Made by a program: the position numbers and the translations under genes. 64,000 nt of DNA. Source: Paraburkholderia sp. LEh10 (GTDB lineage Bacteria; Pseudomonadota; Gammaproteobacteria; Burkholderiales; Burkholderiaceae). Of the stretch, positions 16,312 through 24,994 are shown piece after piece (position 1 is the stretch's first letter; every line of letters begins with the position of its first letter). The notes beneath the pieces are model-generated. The model ran no database searches, was not told the DNA's origin, and saw only the letters and a program-made list of their open reading frames with translations. The DNA lies in the NCBI RefSeq assembly GCF_017814945.1, contig NZ_JAGIPX010000025.1:1-64000 (forward strand), read 5' to 3'.

Positions 16312-16951
16312 CGGTTACGGACTCTGGAGTCTGGTCGTCATCAACTCGCTGGTCTTCATCATCTTCGCCTTCAGCTTCTTCAAGCCGGCAACCGGACGCG
16401 ACTGGCGCACGTTCGGCGGATTTTCTGCGTTTGTCGTCGCGCTCTTCGCGGAGATGTACGGGTTTCCGCTCACCATCTATCTCTTATCGGGATGGTTACA
16501 GACACGCTTTCCGCAAACCAATCTGTTCTCACACGACTCGGGACACATCTGGTGGACGATGACGGGCCGACACGGCGACCCGCATTTCGCGCTTCCGCAC
16601 ATTTTGAGCATTGTTTTTATTTTCGGCGGATTCTATTTGCTGTCGACCGCGTGGCACGTTCTGTACGAGGCACAGCGCGCCGGACAGCTCGCTACAACGG
16701 GTGCATACGCAAAAATCCGGCATCCGCAATACGTTGCGTTTGTCGTCATCATGTTTGGCTTCTTGCTGCAATGGCCGACGCTTGTCACGCTGCTGATGTT
16801 TCCGATACTGGTGTTCATGTACTTCAGGCTCGCAATACAGGAAGAACGCGACTCGGAAGCGCGCTTCGGGGACGCCTGGCGAGAGTACGCATCACACACG
16901 CCGCGCTTTATTCCACGACTGCACGGGGACGGCACGGTCAAGGTTCATTAA
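16295..16951 (+). CDS. Isoprenylcysteine methyltransferase (ICMT/PEMT)-family membrane protein
   Basis: 218 residues from ATG 16295 (ACGGAGG upstream). There are five to six hydrophobic segments, and in the C-terminal third the ICMT/PEMT signature: GAYAKIRHPQYVAFVVIMFG (the RHP-Y motif) and the later EERDSEARFGDAWREYAS (the 'EE....FG..Y..Y' motif), which together bind S-adenosylmethionine. Members occur next to copper P-type ATPases in Burkholderiaceae, but the substrate is unknown. It overlaps the DUF2933 gene and is followed 20 bp later by the ATPase. Confidence 0.85.
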   Translation: MSSIGNGYGLWSLVVINSLVFIIFAFSFFKPATGRDWRTFGGFSAFVVALFAEMYGFPLTIYLLSGWLQTRFPQTNLFSHDSGHIWWTMTGRHGDPHFALPHILSIVFIFGGFYLLSTAWHVLYEAQRAGQLATTGAYAKIRHPQYVAFVVIMFGFLLQWPTLVTLLMFPILVFMYFRLAIQEERDSEARFGDAWREYASHTPRFIPRLHGDGTVKVH

Positions 16952-16971
16952 GCTGAGTCGGGACGCACACG

Positions 16972-19227
16972 ATGGCCTCATCACATACGCATGTTCACGG
17001 GGACTCGCAACGGGCGAGCGGGGGCATCAACCACAAACACGGGGCCGCGGACGTGGCGGACGTCCCTGCGCCGGATACCGGCGTTATCTACACGTGCCCA
17101 ATGCATCCACAAGTACGTGCAACTGCCCCCGGCTCCTGTCCCATCTGCGGTATGGCGCTTGAGCCGGTGCTTCCGGCCGGGACGCAGGAGCGAAACATCG
17201 AACTGGAGTCGATGACACGGCGATTCTGGGTTGGGCTTGTTCTGTCGATTCCGCTGTTGATGATGACAATGGGCAAGATGGTTCTGCCGTTCGACATCGA
17301 TTCGGCAACCGATGGGCTTTTCTCAAGTGTCCCGCACTGGATGACGGCATCGTGGTCCCAATGCGTACAGGCGTTGCTTGCCACACCCGTCGTATTGTTG
17401 GGCGGCTGGCCTTTTCTTGAGCGCGGATGGAAATCGTTCGCGACCCGGCGACTGAACATGTTCAGCCTCATCGCGCTGGGAGTCGCGGCTGCGTATGTGT
17501 TCAGTGTGTTCGCACTGTTTTTCCCTGATGCCTTACCTCAGGCATTCCGCCACGGGCAGGAGCTGCCCTTATATTTCGAGGCCGCTGCCGTCATCGTGAC
17601 CCTCGTTCTGCTTGGGCAGGTACTCGAACTTCGCGCGCGCTCGCGCACGTCAAGCGCGATACGTGACCTGCTGAAACTCGCCCCGCACACGGCGGTTCGC
17701 ATCGCGCCCAATGGGGTGGAGGATACTGTGCCTCTCGAAGCTGTCGTCGTGGGCGACATCTTGCGCGTCAAACCCGGTTCAAAGATTCCCGTAGACGGTG
17801 AAGTAACGGAAGGTCGCTCGAGCGTCGATGAATCGATGATCACGGGCGAATCCATTCCTTCGGAAAAGGTTGCAGGGAGCAAGGTGACGGGTGCAACGGT
17901 CAACCAGACTGGAACGTTCCTGATGCGCGCGGAGAAGGTCGGCTCCGACACGCTGCTCGCACGCATCGTGCAAATGGTCGCGGACGCAGGCCGTTCGCGT
18001 GCACCTATCCAGAAGCTCGCCGACCAGGTGTCGGGCTGGTTTGTGCTGGCGGTCATTGGCATCGCAGTCGCTGCGTTTCTGGTGTGGGCTGTTGCAGGAC
18101 CTACTCCTGCGCTCGCAAACGCTCTGGTCGTCGCCATTAGCGTGCTCATCATTGCGTGTCCCTGTGCACTCGGGCTCGCCACGCCCGTGTCTATCATCGT
18201 TGGTGTTGGCCGGGGTGCCCAAGAGGGCGTGCTCATCAAGGATGCGGAAGCTCTCGAGCTGATGGAGAAGGTGGACACCGTCGTCGTCGACAAGACGGGT
18301 ACGCTGACAGAGGGAAGACCGCGCGTTCAGAATGTGGTCGCGGTCAGACCTGCAAAGGAGTCGCAGATTCTCGGCTATGCCGCCAGCCTGGAAGGCGCAA
18401 GCGAGCACCCGCTCGCGCAGGCAATCACGACATTCGCGAAAGAAGCGGGAGCCGCGACCTCACACGTCGACACCTTTGACTCCGTGCCGGGCAAAGGGGT
18501 AACAGGAAAAATCGGTGGACATGCGGCCTCCCTGGGTAACGCCCGGTTGATGGCGGACCTGGGCGTTGATTGTGGCTCCGTGGAGCGCGACACGGACCGC
18601 CTGCGCGAGGCCGGGCAAACCGTCATGTATCTCGCGATTGACGGCTCGCTGGCAGGCTATATCGGCGTTGCTGACCCTGTTAAAGGCACGACACCGGAGG
18701 CCGTGCGGCAGTTGAAGGAAACCGGTGTACGGATTGTGATGCTGACGGGTGACAATGAGGTCACGGCTCGCGCGGTCGCCGCGTCGCTGGCCCTCGATGA
18801 CGTCAAGGCGGGTGTTCTGCCAGAAGACAAATACATGCACGTCCAGGAACTGCAAAAGTCGGGGTGCGTCGTGGCCATGGCAGGCGACGGCGTGAACGAT
18901 GCCCCCGCGCTCGCTCAGGCCAATGTGGGCATCGCGATGGGGACGGGCACTGACGTCGCAATGAACAGCGCTCGCGTCGTGCTCGTGAAAGGTGACCTTC
19001 GGGGCATCGCGCGGGCTCGCTCGCTAAGCATGGCGACGATGAAGAACATCCGCCAGAACCTGTTCTTTGCGTTCGCCTATAACGCCATCGGCATCCCCAT
19101 TGCGGCAGGGGTCCTCTATCCGTGGCTCGGTATTCTCCTGAGCCCGATTATCGCCAGTGCGGCGATGGCGCTGAGTTCAGTGTCTGTCATCGGGAACGCA
19201 CTGCGGCTGCGAGGAATTCGGACGTGA
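16972..19227 (+). CDS. copA: Cu(I)-exporting P1B-type ATPase
   Basis: 751 residues. A His-containing N-terminus is followed by a heavy-metal-binding domain (YTCPMHPQVRATAPGSCPIC, about residues 39-60), which replaces the usual ferredoxin-like HMA domain. Then come eight transmembrane helices, the TGES actuator motif (MITGESIPSEK), the CPC metal-binding helix (IACPCALGLATP, about residue 395), DKTGTL with the phosphorylated Asp (about 439), and GDGVNDAPAL (about 637). The CPC plus YN (FAFAYNAIGIP) and MxxSS-like (MALSSVSVIGN) residues mark Cu(I) specificity. It exports copper from the cytoplasm to the periplasm. Confidence 0.95.
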   Translation: MASSHTHVHGDSQRASGGINHKHGAADVADVPAPDTGVIYTCPMHPQVRATAPGSCPICGMALEPVLPAGTQERNIELESMTRRFWVGLVLSIPLLMMTMGKMVLPFDIDSATDGLFSSVPHWMTASWSQCVQALLATPVVLLGGWPFLERGWKSFATRRLNMFSLIALGVAAAYVFSVFALFFPDALPQAFRHGQELPLYFEAAAVIVTLVLLGQVLELRARSRTSSAIRDLLKLAPHTAVRIAPNGVEDTVPLEAVVVGDILRVKPGSKIPVDGEVTEGRSSVDESMITGESIPSEKVAGSKVTGATVNQTGTFLMRAEKVGSDTLLARIVQMVADAGRSRAPIQKLADQVSGWFVLAVIGIAVAAFLVWAVAGPTPALANALVVAISVLIIACPCALGLATPVSIIVGVGRGAQEGVLIKDAEALELMEKVDTVVVDKTGTLTEGRPRVQNVVAVRPAKESQILGYAASLEGASEHPLAQAITTFAKEAGAATSHVDTFDSVPGKGVTGKIGGHAASLGNARLMADLGVDCGSVERDTDRLREAGQTVMYLAIDGSLAGYIGVADPVKGTTPEAVRQLKETGVRIVMLTGDNEVTARAVAASLALDDVKAGVLPEDKYMHVQELQKSGCVVAMAGDGVNDAPALAQANVGIAMGTGTDVAMNSARVVLVKGDLRGIARARSLSMATMKNIRQNLFFAFAYNAIGIPIAAGVLYPWLGILLSPIIASAAMALSSVSVIGNALRLRGIRT

Positions 19228-19316
19228 ATCGCTATCCAGGACGGGGCGCGGAGTTGCGAGCCAGGTGCTAGCAGTGCGCCTGTCTATCCAATTCTTTGCC
19301 GATTCGAGGGTTTCCG

Positions 19317-20156
19317 ATGGAGCTGCTGAGCATTCTGTTCGGCAAATTGCTGCGACGGTCTTCCCACATGGAGCCCGAAGCTGACGACAGCGACCGACCG
19401 GGTTGGCGATTTGTCCTTCGCCGCACCGGCTTTCCGAAGTTGTTGTTGGCCATTGTTCTGGTCCTTGGCGGTCTCTGGCTGTTTCTCGGAATCCTCGAAG
19501 ACATCATCAGCAAGGACCCCTTGGTCACCGTCGACCGGGTGCTTCACGACGGACTGCAGAGACTTCGCTTTCCTTTTGTAGACCACATTATGGTGGCCGC
19601 TTCGGAGCTTGGCGATGCGGCCGTTACGCTACCCGTGTCTCTGGCCGTGCTTGTTGTGCTGCTGTTTCGGCGCGAATGGCGCACCGCAGGCTATTGGATT
19701 GCGGCTGTGGTGACGGCGGAGATATTCGTCAAAACCCTCAAATTCGCCGTTCAGCGGTTACGGCCAGTATCCATCTACGATGGCATTGAGAGTTTTTACT
19801 TCCCCAGCAGCCACGCCACATTGAGTATCGTCGTTTATGGCTTCCTCACTTACCTCGTGTGCCGAGGCAGACAGAGGCAGGTGCAACTCAGGATTGCGAT
19901 GACAAGCGGCTTGGTAATAGCGTTGATTTCTTTTTCCCGCATATACCTTGGTGTCCATTGGTTTTCTGACGTCCTGGCGGGCCTCAGTGTCGGTACCGCC
20001 TGGATTGCGTTTCTGTCAGTCACCCATCATCTCCGTGACCGCGACAGGCAGGGCTCCACCGCACTGTGGGTCGTCGCGCTTTCCACTTTTCTAGCGAACG
20101 CCGTGGTGCACATTTACTTGCGTCACAGCTTTGACTTTATCCACTATGCCATGTAG
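19317..20156 (+). CDS. PAP2-family phosphatase (membrane)
   Basis: 279 residues from ATG 19317 (GAGGG upstream; a TTG at 19296 would add seven residues). Six hydrophobic segments carry the three acid-phosphatase motifs: KTLKFAVQRLRP (KX6RP), YFPSSHATLS (PSGH-like) and SRIYLGVHWFSDVLAG (SRX5HX3D). PAP2 proteins dephosphorylate lipids such as undecaprenyl pyrophosphate or phosphatidate on the periplasmic face. It lies between copper genes on the same strand, 90 bp after copA; the link to copper is not obvious. Confidence 0.9.
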   Translation: MELLSILFGKLLRRSSHMEPEADDSDRPGWRFVLRRTGFPKLLLAIVLVLGGLWLFLGILEDIISKDPLVTVDRVLHDGLQRLRFPFVDHIMVAASELGDAAVTLPVSLAVLVVLLFRREWRTAGYWIAAVVTAEIFVKTLKFAVQRLRPVSIYDGIESFYFPSSHATLSIVVYGFLTYLVCRGRQRQVQLRIAMTSGLVIALISFSRIYLGVHWFSDVLAGLSVGTAWIAFLSVTHHLRDRDRQGSTALWVVALSTFLANAVVHIYLRHSFDFIHYAM

Positions 20157-20298
20157 CAAAGGGTATCGCCATTCGAATGCTCCGCTCACTTCGAAGCGTG
20201 CCGCAGCACCGGAAGGGTGTCATGCGGATGAGCAGCGTCCCCCTTGAACCGGACTACATGCTGATAAGCGGGCCCCAGTCTGCCTCCGGGCAGGTTGC

Positions 20299-20697
20299 CT
20301 ACTTGCTGCCGTGTTTGGCCTGCCATTGCCGCATCAAGGCAATTTCTTCTTTCTGCGCTTTCACGATACTTCGTGCCAGCTTTTTCATCTCAGGGTCCTT
20401 ACCGTACTTGAGTTCAACCTCGGCCATGTCGATAGCGCCCTGATGATGGGGAATCATGTGCGTGACGAAGTCCTTGTCGGCATCACCGGTATAGGACGGC
20501 GCCTGCATCTGCTGCATCATTTTCTGGTCTGCGGCCTTAAATGCCGACGTTGAGCCAGATGCTCCGGCGTCAGAAGCGCTGCTCATATCCATGCCCGGCA
20601 TGGACGCGCCTTGCTGGGCACTTGCGAGGCCAGTCGTGAGACCGAACATCAATGCAGCGCAGACGGCCAACGAACAATTTGGGATTCTCGTTTGCAT
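20299..20697 (-). CDS. DUF305 copper-associated periplasmic protein
   Basis: 132 residues from ATG 20697, which follows a near-perfect AGGAGGTGAAC; an in-frame GTG lies inside that ribosome site and is not used. The signal peptide ends at about residue 28 (TTGLASAQQ). A Met-rich linker (MPGMDMSSASD) precedes the DUF305 four-helix-like domain with the hallmark HMIPHHQGAIDMAE, then MKKLARSIVKAQKEEIALMR. Met and His residues suggest periplasmic copper or silver binding, as reported for CopM-type DUF305 proteins. It is transcribed opposite to the ATPase block. Confidence 0.9.
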   Translation of the reverse strand: MQTRIPNCSLAVCAALMFGLTTGLASAQQGASMPGMDMSSASDAGASGSTSAFKAADQKMMQQMQAPSYTGDADKDFVTHMIPHHQGAIDMAEVELKYGKDPEMKKLARSIVKAQKEEIALMRQWQAKHGSK

Positions 20698-20803
20698 GTT
20701 CACCTCCTTGTTTCAATGTTGTTGCGACAGGGCTTGACCCAGTGCACTGTGAATGCAAATCACGACCTCTCTGACTTGCGGTCCTATAAATCAGGGACTG
20801 TTG

Positions 20804-20893
20804 TCAGGCTGAATTCAGAACGATGACGTTTTCCGCCCACGCGGGTGCCTGAACCGTCAACACGAAAACCAGCGCTGCTAATACAGTCCGCAT
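20804..20893 (-). CDS. 29-aa signal-peptide-only ORF
   Basis: An ATG at 20893 after GGGGAGATGG encodes a perfect signal peptide (MRTVLAALVFVLTVQAPAWA) followed by just nine residues and a stop. It lies 18 bp downstream of the copper chaperone gene on the same strand. It may be a truncated gene that once encoded a periplasmic copper protein, or a real tiny secreted peptide. Confidence 0.35.
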   Translation of the reverse strand: MRTVLAALVFVLTVQAPAWAENVIVLNSA

Positions 20894-20911
20894 GCCACCA
20901 TCTCCCCGCGC

Positions 20912-21112
20912 TTAAGACGTGGTTGCCGTCGGATGGATACCGGCCGCCTCAATTGCAGAGGCAATCTGCCCCTGCTTCAGCGCTGACCCGACCTTCCCCG
21001 TTTTTGCCGCGACATCAATTTCGACTTTGGCAGCCGGGTCCAGGTTTGTTATCGCCCTGCTTACGGCGCTGGCACATCCGCCGCATGACATGTCGGGCAC
21101 GTTGAATTCCGT
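20912..21112 (-). CDS. copZ: HMA-domain copper chaperone, apparent ACG start
   Basis: 66 residues, the usual length of CopZ/MerP-like chaperones. The metal site DMSCGGCASAV (CxxC) lies near residue 10, and the ferredoxin-like fold continues to EAAGI. The ribosome site AAGGAG is eight bases from an ACG (21112), exactly where ATG is expected; the first residues read EFNVPDMSCGGC. The nearest standard start, a GTG five codons in, is poorly placed. The ACG may be a weak natural start or a mutation reducing expression. The gene sits behind the CueR-type promoter at 21145-21175. It would deliver Cu(I) to the P-type ATPase. Confidence 0.8.
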   Translation of the reverse strand, partial: TEFNVPDMSCGGCASAVSRAITNLDPAAKVEIDVAAKTGKVGSALKQGQIASAIEAAGIHPTATTS

Positions 21113-21144
21113 TTTTCCGGCTCCTTGTAACTGGCAACCTCTAC

Positions 21145-21175
21145 AGAATGCACCTTCCCATGGTGGGAAGGTCAA
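21145..21175 (-). promoter_or_regulatory. CueR/MerR-type copper promoter with 19-bp spacer
   Basis: On the minus strand a TTGACC -35 (21170-21175) and a CATTCT -10 (21145-21150) are separated by 19 bp, the overlong spacing typical of MerR-family promoters. Between and overlapping them is a perfect dyad with 9-bp arms ACCTTCCCA / TGGGAAGGT around TGG (21152-21172), matching the CueR consensus ACCTTCC...GGAAGGT. It drives the copper chaperone gene. No cueR gene is in the window, so the activator must be encoded elsewhere. Confidence 0.85.
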
Positions 21176-21356
21176 CGGGGGCGAAATTGCCGGTCCAACA
21201 TCGCAACGCCGTGGATGCCTTCGCAAAGATCGATTCATCTGGCCCGCCAACCTCACGCGCGCGAGTGAAACTACCGCAACTCCACCTCTTTACCGTTACA
21301 CACTGACACGTTCGCGCGCTTACAGTGGCCTTGACACCGTGCTAGACTTTGCACCC

Positions 21357-21749
21357 ATGTCCTATTGGCGCAAACTCTTTCTCGTCGTGTTGCTTGCACT
21401 GAGCCTTCCGGTTCAGTCGTTTGCGGCCGTCTCGATGGTTTGTGCTCCTTCGGAAGCGGCCGGTGACGAATCTGTCACTCACCAGCTCGGCCAATCTGGG
21501 TCGATGGACGAAGACGAGGTCGTCGCGGACGTTGATGACCACGATGGCCATGACCATAACGGCGGCCACCACGCTCACGCGTGCCTCACCTGCGCATCCT
21601 GCTGTGTCGGTGCAGCGCTACCCGCCGTGTCTGCGGGTTCCGCTGCGGCTGACCTGACCCATTTCTCTGTCCCCCTGCCTGCAGACGCCGGCGTCGCCTT
21701 GTTCCTGACCGGCGGCATCGAACGTCCTCCCCGGTCCATTCTCGTCTAA
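21357..21749 (+). CDS. Secreted or membrane His/Cys-rich small protein
   Basis: 130 residues from ATG 21357. A signal peptide (MSYWRKLFLVVLLALSLPVQ, SFA/A cleavage) is followed by a low-complexity acidic/His stretch (VVADVDDHDGHDHNGGHHAH) and a Cys cluster (ACLTCASCCVGAALP), ending with a short hydrophobic tail. The composition strongly suggests periplasmic metal binding. It opens the plus-strand copper operon leading to the TolC-like gene. Such proteins are common but uncharacterised in Burkholderiaceae copper islands; the function is inferred from context. Confidence 0.7.
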   Translation: MSYWRKLFLVVLLALSLPVQSFAAVSMVCAPSEAAGDESVTHQLGQSGSMDEDEVVADVDDHDGHDHNGGHHAHACLTCASCCVGAALPAVSAGSAAADLTHFSVPLPADAGVALFLTGGIERPPRSILV

Positions 21750-21836
21750 TCCACGCAATCGCGGCCGCTGGCTGCGACCGGAAAGTCTTTCTGGAGCCCG
21801 TCATGGCCTCCGGATGGTTCACGACGAGAAAAATTC

Positions 21837-22130
21837 ATGCGAACAATATCTGCGGCGCTTATCGGCGCGGGTGCAGTGTTGCCGTTGCTCGCGCACGCCA
21901 CGACTGCTGTGCCCGACCCGACAGATGCCGGGGCATCGGTTCCGGCTGTCACTGTGCAGTCTGCGTTTGACGGTTACAAGTCCTGGCAGGACGGGGAAAC
22001 ACCCGGCTGGCAACAGCTAAATCGCGCTGTCGCGCCGGGCCAAGGCAAGACCGGAACGAAACACAGTCAGCAAGCCGGTTCCCAACAAGAGGGGAAGAGC
22101 GGGCACGAGCACGGAGGGGAGTCGAAATGA
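21837..22130 (+). CDS. Small secreted protein of the copper operon
   Basis: 97 residues with a signal peptide (MRTISAALIGAGAVLPLLAH, cleavage after AHA). The mature part contains a short conserved-looking motif (VQSAFDGYKSWQDGETPGWQ) and a polar, His-containing tail (SGHEHGGESK). It overlaps the TolC-like gene by four bases (ATGA), so the two are co-translated. I do not recognise a named family. Its place before a TolC-family gene suggests a periplasmic accessory of copper export or sequestration. Confidence 0.7.
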   Translation: MRTISAALIGAGAVLPLLAHATTAVPDPTDAGASVPAVTVQSAFDGYKSWQDGETPGWQQLNRAVAPGQGKTGTKHSQQAGSQQEGKSGHEHGGESK

Positions 22131-23632
22131 TTCGATACCTCGCTCCTAACCGCGTGGCATGCATCGCTATCGCGACAACACTCCTTGCCGGCTGCACGAC
22201 GTTCTCCAGGGACGGGGGATTCAACACCGTATTGACGACCGCGTCTGAGCGGCTTGGCAAGGATGCGGTCTACGTCAAAACGGACGAAGACCGCGACGCC
22301 GTTTTCAAGCGCACTCAGGAACTGCTGTCGAAGCCGCTTGGTATGGACGATGCGGTTCAGGTCGCGCTGCTGAACAACCGGGGACTACAGGCGTCGTACG
22401 CCGAACTCGGCATCTCCGAGGCTGACCTCGTGCAGGCGGGCCGTCTGCCCAATCCGGGTTTTAGCTTCAGCCGGACGCACTGGAGCGATGGCATCAGCAT
22501 CAGCCGGACCTTCTCGATGGGCGTGCTGGGTGTGCTCACTCTGCCGGTGGCGACCCGCATTGAGAGCCGCCGGTTTGAGCAGACGAAGCTTGAGACGGCC
22601 AACGCGATGCTCATCGTCGCTGCTGATGCCAGAAAAGCATACGTCAACGCCGTAGCTACGGAGCAGTCCGCTCTTTACGCCGCCCAGGTCAAGGACTCGG
22701 CGGAAGCTGGGGCAGAACTCGCGTTGCGCATGCGTCAGGCCGGCAATTTCAGCAAGCTCGACTATGCGCGCGAGCAGGCTTTCTACGCCGAGTCGGTCGC
22801 ACAACTGGCCAAGGCCCGGCAGCAGTCGGTCGTAGCCCGAGAGAAGCTTACACGCACGATGGGCTTGTGGGGCGCAGGAACCCAGTACAAGCTGCCGGAC
22901 CGTCTGCCTGACGTGCCGAAGGACAGGCCTCAACTGAATGACGTCGAGAGCTTTGCGATGCAAAACCGCCTGGATATTCAGGCGGCGAAACTGAGAACAC
23001 AAGGCGTTGCAACTTCGCTGGGTCTGAGCAAGGCGACCCGGTTCATCAATGCGCTGGATGTCGGCTATCTCGACAACTTCGAGACCGACAAGGGGCACGA
23101 GCACGGGTACGAAATCAGCGTCGACATTCCCATCTTCGATTGGGGCAGCGCGAAAGTCGCACGGGCCGAAGCCATCTACATGCAGTCGGCGAACCGGCTC
23201 GCGCAGACGGCGATTGATGCACGTTCCGAGGTTCGCGAGTCGTACTCCGCCTACGTGACGAGCTACGACGTTGCCAGGCACTACCGCGATGAAGTCGTGC
23301 CTGTGCGCAAGACCATCTCGGATGAAATGCTGCTGCGCTACAACGGCATGCTGACAAGCGTATTCGAACTGCTCGCCGATTCGCGCGACCAGGTTGCGGC
23401 CGTCAACGGATACATCGACGCACTGAAAGAGTACTGGCTTGCGGAGACGGACCTTCAACAGTCGCTGGGTGGCCGGCTTCCGCCGCTTGCCATGGCGCAA
23501 ACGCCCGACGTACCGCGCAGCGCTGAAGCGCCGACTCCTGCCGCACAACCAGCACCGGCTCCGATGCAGGACTCGCCGTTGCCCGCTCCCGGGACGCAGC
23601 CCGCGTCGCCGACGAATTCAGAAGGTAAGTGA
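22127..23632 (+). CDS. TolC-family outer-membrane lipoprotein
   Basis: 501 residues. The signal peptide ends in the lipobox LLAGC (residue about 24). Two outer-membrane-factor repeats follow: the first starts at MDDAVQVALLNNRGLQASYA, with long coiled-coil helices rich in Ala, Glu and Gln; the second starts at VESFAMQNRLDIQAAKLRTQ. The C-terminal 60 residues are Pro/Ala-rich and disordered. Homologues act as exit ducts of tripartite pumps, but no RND pump or membrane-fusion protein is present here, so it would depend on partners elsewhere. It precedes the multicopper oxidase by two bases. Confidence 0.9.
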   Translation: MIRYLAPNRVACIAIATTLLAGCTTFSRDGGFNTVLTTASERLGKDAVYVKTDEDRDAVFKRTQELLSKPLGMDDAVQVALLNNRGLQASYAELGISEADLVQAGRLPNPGFSFSRTHWSDGISISRTFSMGVLGVLTLPVATRIESRRFEQTKLETANAMLIVAADARKAYVNAVATEQSALYAAQVKDSAEAGAELALRMRQAGNFSKLDYAREQAFYAESVAQLAKARQQSVVAREKLTRTMGLWGAGTQYKLPDRLPDVPKDRPQLNDVESFAMQNRLDIQAAKLRTQGVATSLGLSKATRFINALDVGYLDNFETDKGHEHGYEISVDIPIFDWGSAKVARAEAIYMQSANRLAQTAIDARSEVRESYSAYVTSYDVARHYRDEVVPVRKTISDEMLLRYNGMLTSVFELLADSRDQVAAVNGYIDALKEYWLAETDLQQSLGGRLPPLAMAQTPDVPRSAEAPTPAAQPAPAPMQDSPLPAPGTQPASPTNSEGK

Positions 23633-23634
23633 AC

Positions 23635-24930
23635 ATGATTTCACGTCGAAATTTTCTCGGCGGCTCAGGGGCGGCGCTCCTCGGCGCGGCGTTGGTCAGC
23701 AAGGCGGGTGCGGCTGCACTTCCAGAAGCGGCAATCATGGAAAAAACGGCGACCCAGCCGCCGCTTGTGCCGCCCAATGGTCGCCCCTATACGCCGGTGG
23801 CCACGCTGAACGGATGGACGCTGCCCTGGCGGATGAAGAACGGCTGGAAGGAGTTTCACCTCATCGCCGAGCCGGTCGTTCGCGAAATGGCGCCAGGCAT
23901 GAAGGCAAACCTTTGGGGCTATAACGGCCAGGCACCTGGCCCGACCATCGAGGCTGTCGAAGGTGACAAGGTCCGTATCTTCGTGACCAACAAACTGCCG
24001 GAACACACCACGGTTCACTGGCACGGGATGCTGGTGCCATCCGGGATGGACGGCGTGGGCGGTCTTACGCAGCCGCACATCCCGCCCGGCAAGACGTTCG
24101 TCTATGAGTTCCAGCTCGAGAAACACGGCACGTTTATGTATCACCCGCATGCCGACGAGATGGTGCAGATGGCCATGGGGATGATGGGCACGTTCATCGT
24201 GCACCCGAAAGACCGCAGCGTCATGCAGGTGGACCGCGACTTCGTGTTCCTGATGTCCGCCTACGACATCGACCCGGGCAGCTTCACGCCGCGCGTCAAC
24301 GAAATGACGGACTTCAACATGTGGACGTGGAATGCACGGGTCTTTCCTGGCGTCGACCCGTTGCCCGTACGCGCAGGAGACCGGGTGCGCATTCGCTTCG
24401 GCAATCTGACGATGACCAATCACCCCATTCATCTTCACGGATACAGCTTCGAGGTCGCAGGAACCGACGGCGGATGGATTCCTCCTTCCGCTCGCTGGCC
24501 GGAAGTGACCGCCGACGTCGCAGTCGGTCAGATGCGCGCCATCGAGTTCACGGCAAACCGGCCCGGTGACTGGGCGTTTCACTGTCACAAGTCGCATCAC
24601 ACGATGAATGCGATGGGGCATCAGGTTCCGAACCTGATTGGCGTACCGCAGAAGGACTTGGCGAAACGTATCAACAAACTTGTGCCGGACTACATGGCGA
24701 TGGGCAGTTCCGGCGGCTCGATGGGGGAGATGGAGATGCCGCTACCGGACAACACGCTGCCGATGATGACGGGTACCGGGCCATTTGGCGCGCTGGAAAT
24801 GGGCGGCATGTTCACCGTCGTGAAAGTGCGGGAGGGACTCGGCCGCAACGATTACCGCGACCCGGGCTGGTTCAAACACCCGAAGGGAACCGTTGCGTAC
24901 GAGTACACGGGTGAACTGCCGGGTAGCTGA
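23635..24930 (+). CDS. Multicopper oxidase, Tat-exported
   Basis: 431 residues from ATG 23635 (AAGG upstream). A twin-arginine signal (SRRNFLGGSGAALLGAAL) exports the folded enzyme. Cupredoxin domains contain all four copper-ligand motifs: HWHGMLVPSGM, YHPHADEMVQ, HPIHLHGYSFE and HCHKSHHTMNAMGHQ (type 1, 2 and 3 sites). Met-rich patches (MAMGMMG and MGSSGGSMGEMEM) resemble those of CopA/CueO-type cuprous oxidases. It would oxidise periplasmic Cu(I) to Cu(II). The next gene starts 64 bp downstream. Confidence 0.93.
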   Translation: MISRRNFLGGSGAALLGAALVSKAGAAALPEAAIMEKTATQPPLVPPNGRPYTPVATLNGWTLPWRMKNGWKEFHLIAEPVVREMAPGMKANLWGYNGQAPGPTIEAVEGDKVRIFVTNKLPEHTTVHWHGMLVPSGMDGVGGLTQPHIPPGKTFVYEFQLEKHGTFMYHPHADEMVQMAMGMMGTFIVHPKDRSVMQVDRDFVFLMSAYDIDPGSFTPRVNEMTDFNMWTWNARVFPGVDPLPVRAGDRVRIRFGNLTMTNHPIHLHGYSFEVAGTDGGWIPPSARWPEVTADVAVGQMRAIEFTANRPGDWAFHCHKSHHTMNAMGHQVPNLIGVPQKDLAKRINKLVPDYMAMGSSGGSMGEMEMPLPDNTLPMMTGTGPFGALEMGGMFTVVKVREGLGRNDYRDPGWFKHPKGTVAYEYTGELPGS

Positions 24931-24994
24931 GTTCGTAGAAGGCTGGACATGATTCCAGCCGGGATTTGTTATTTCAACTGTGGGAGAGAGCGTG

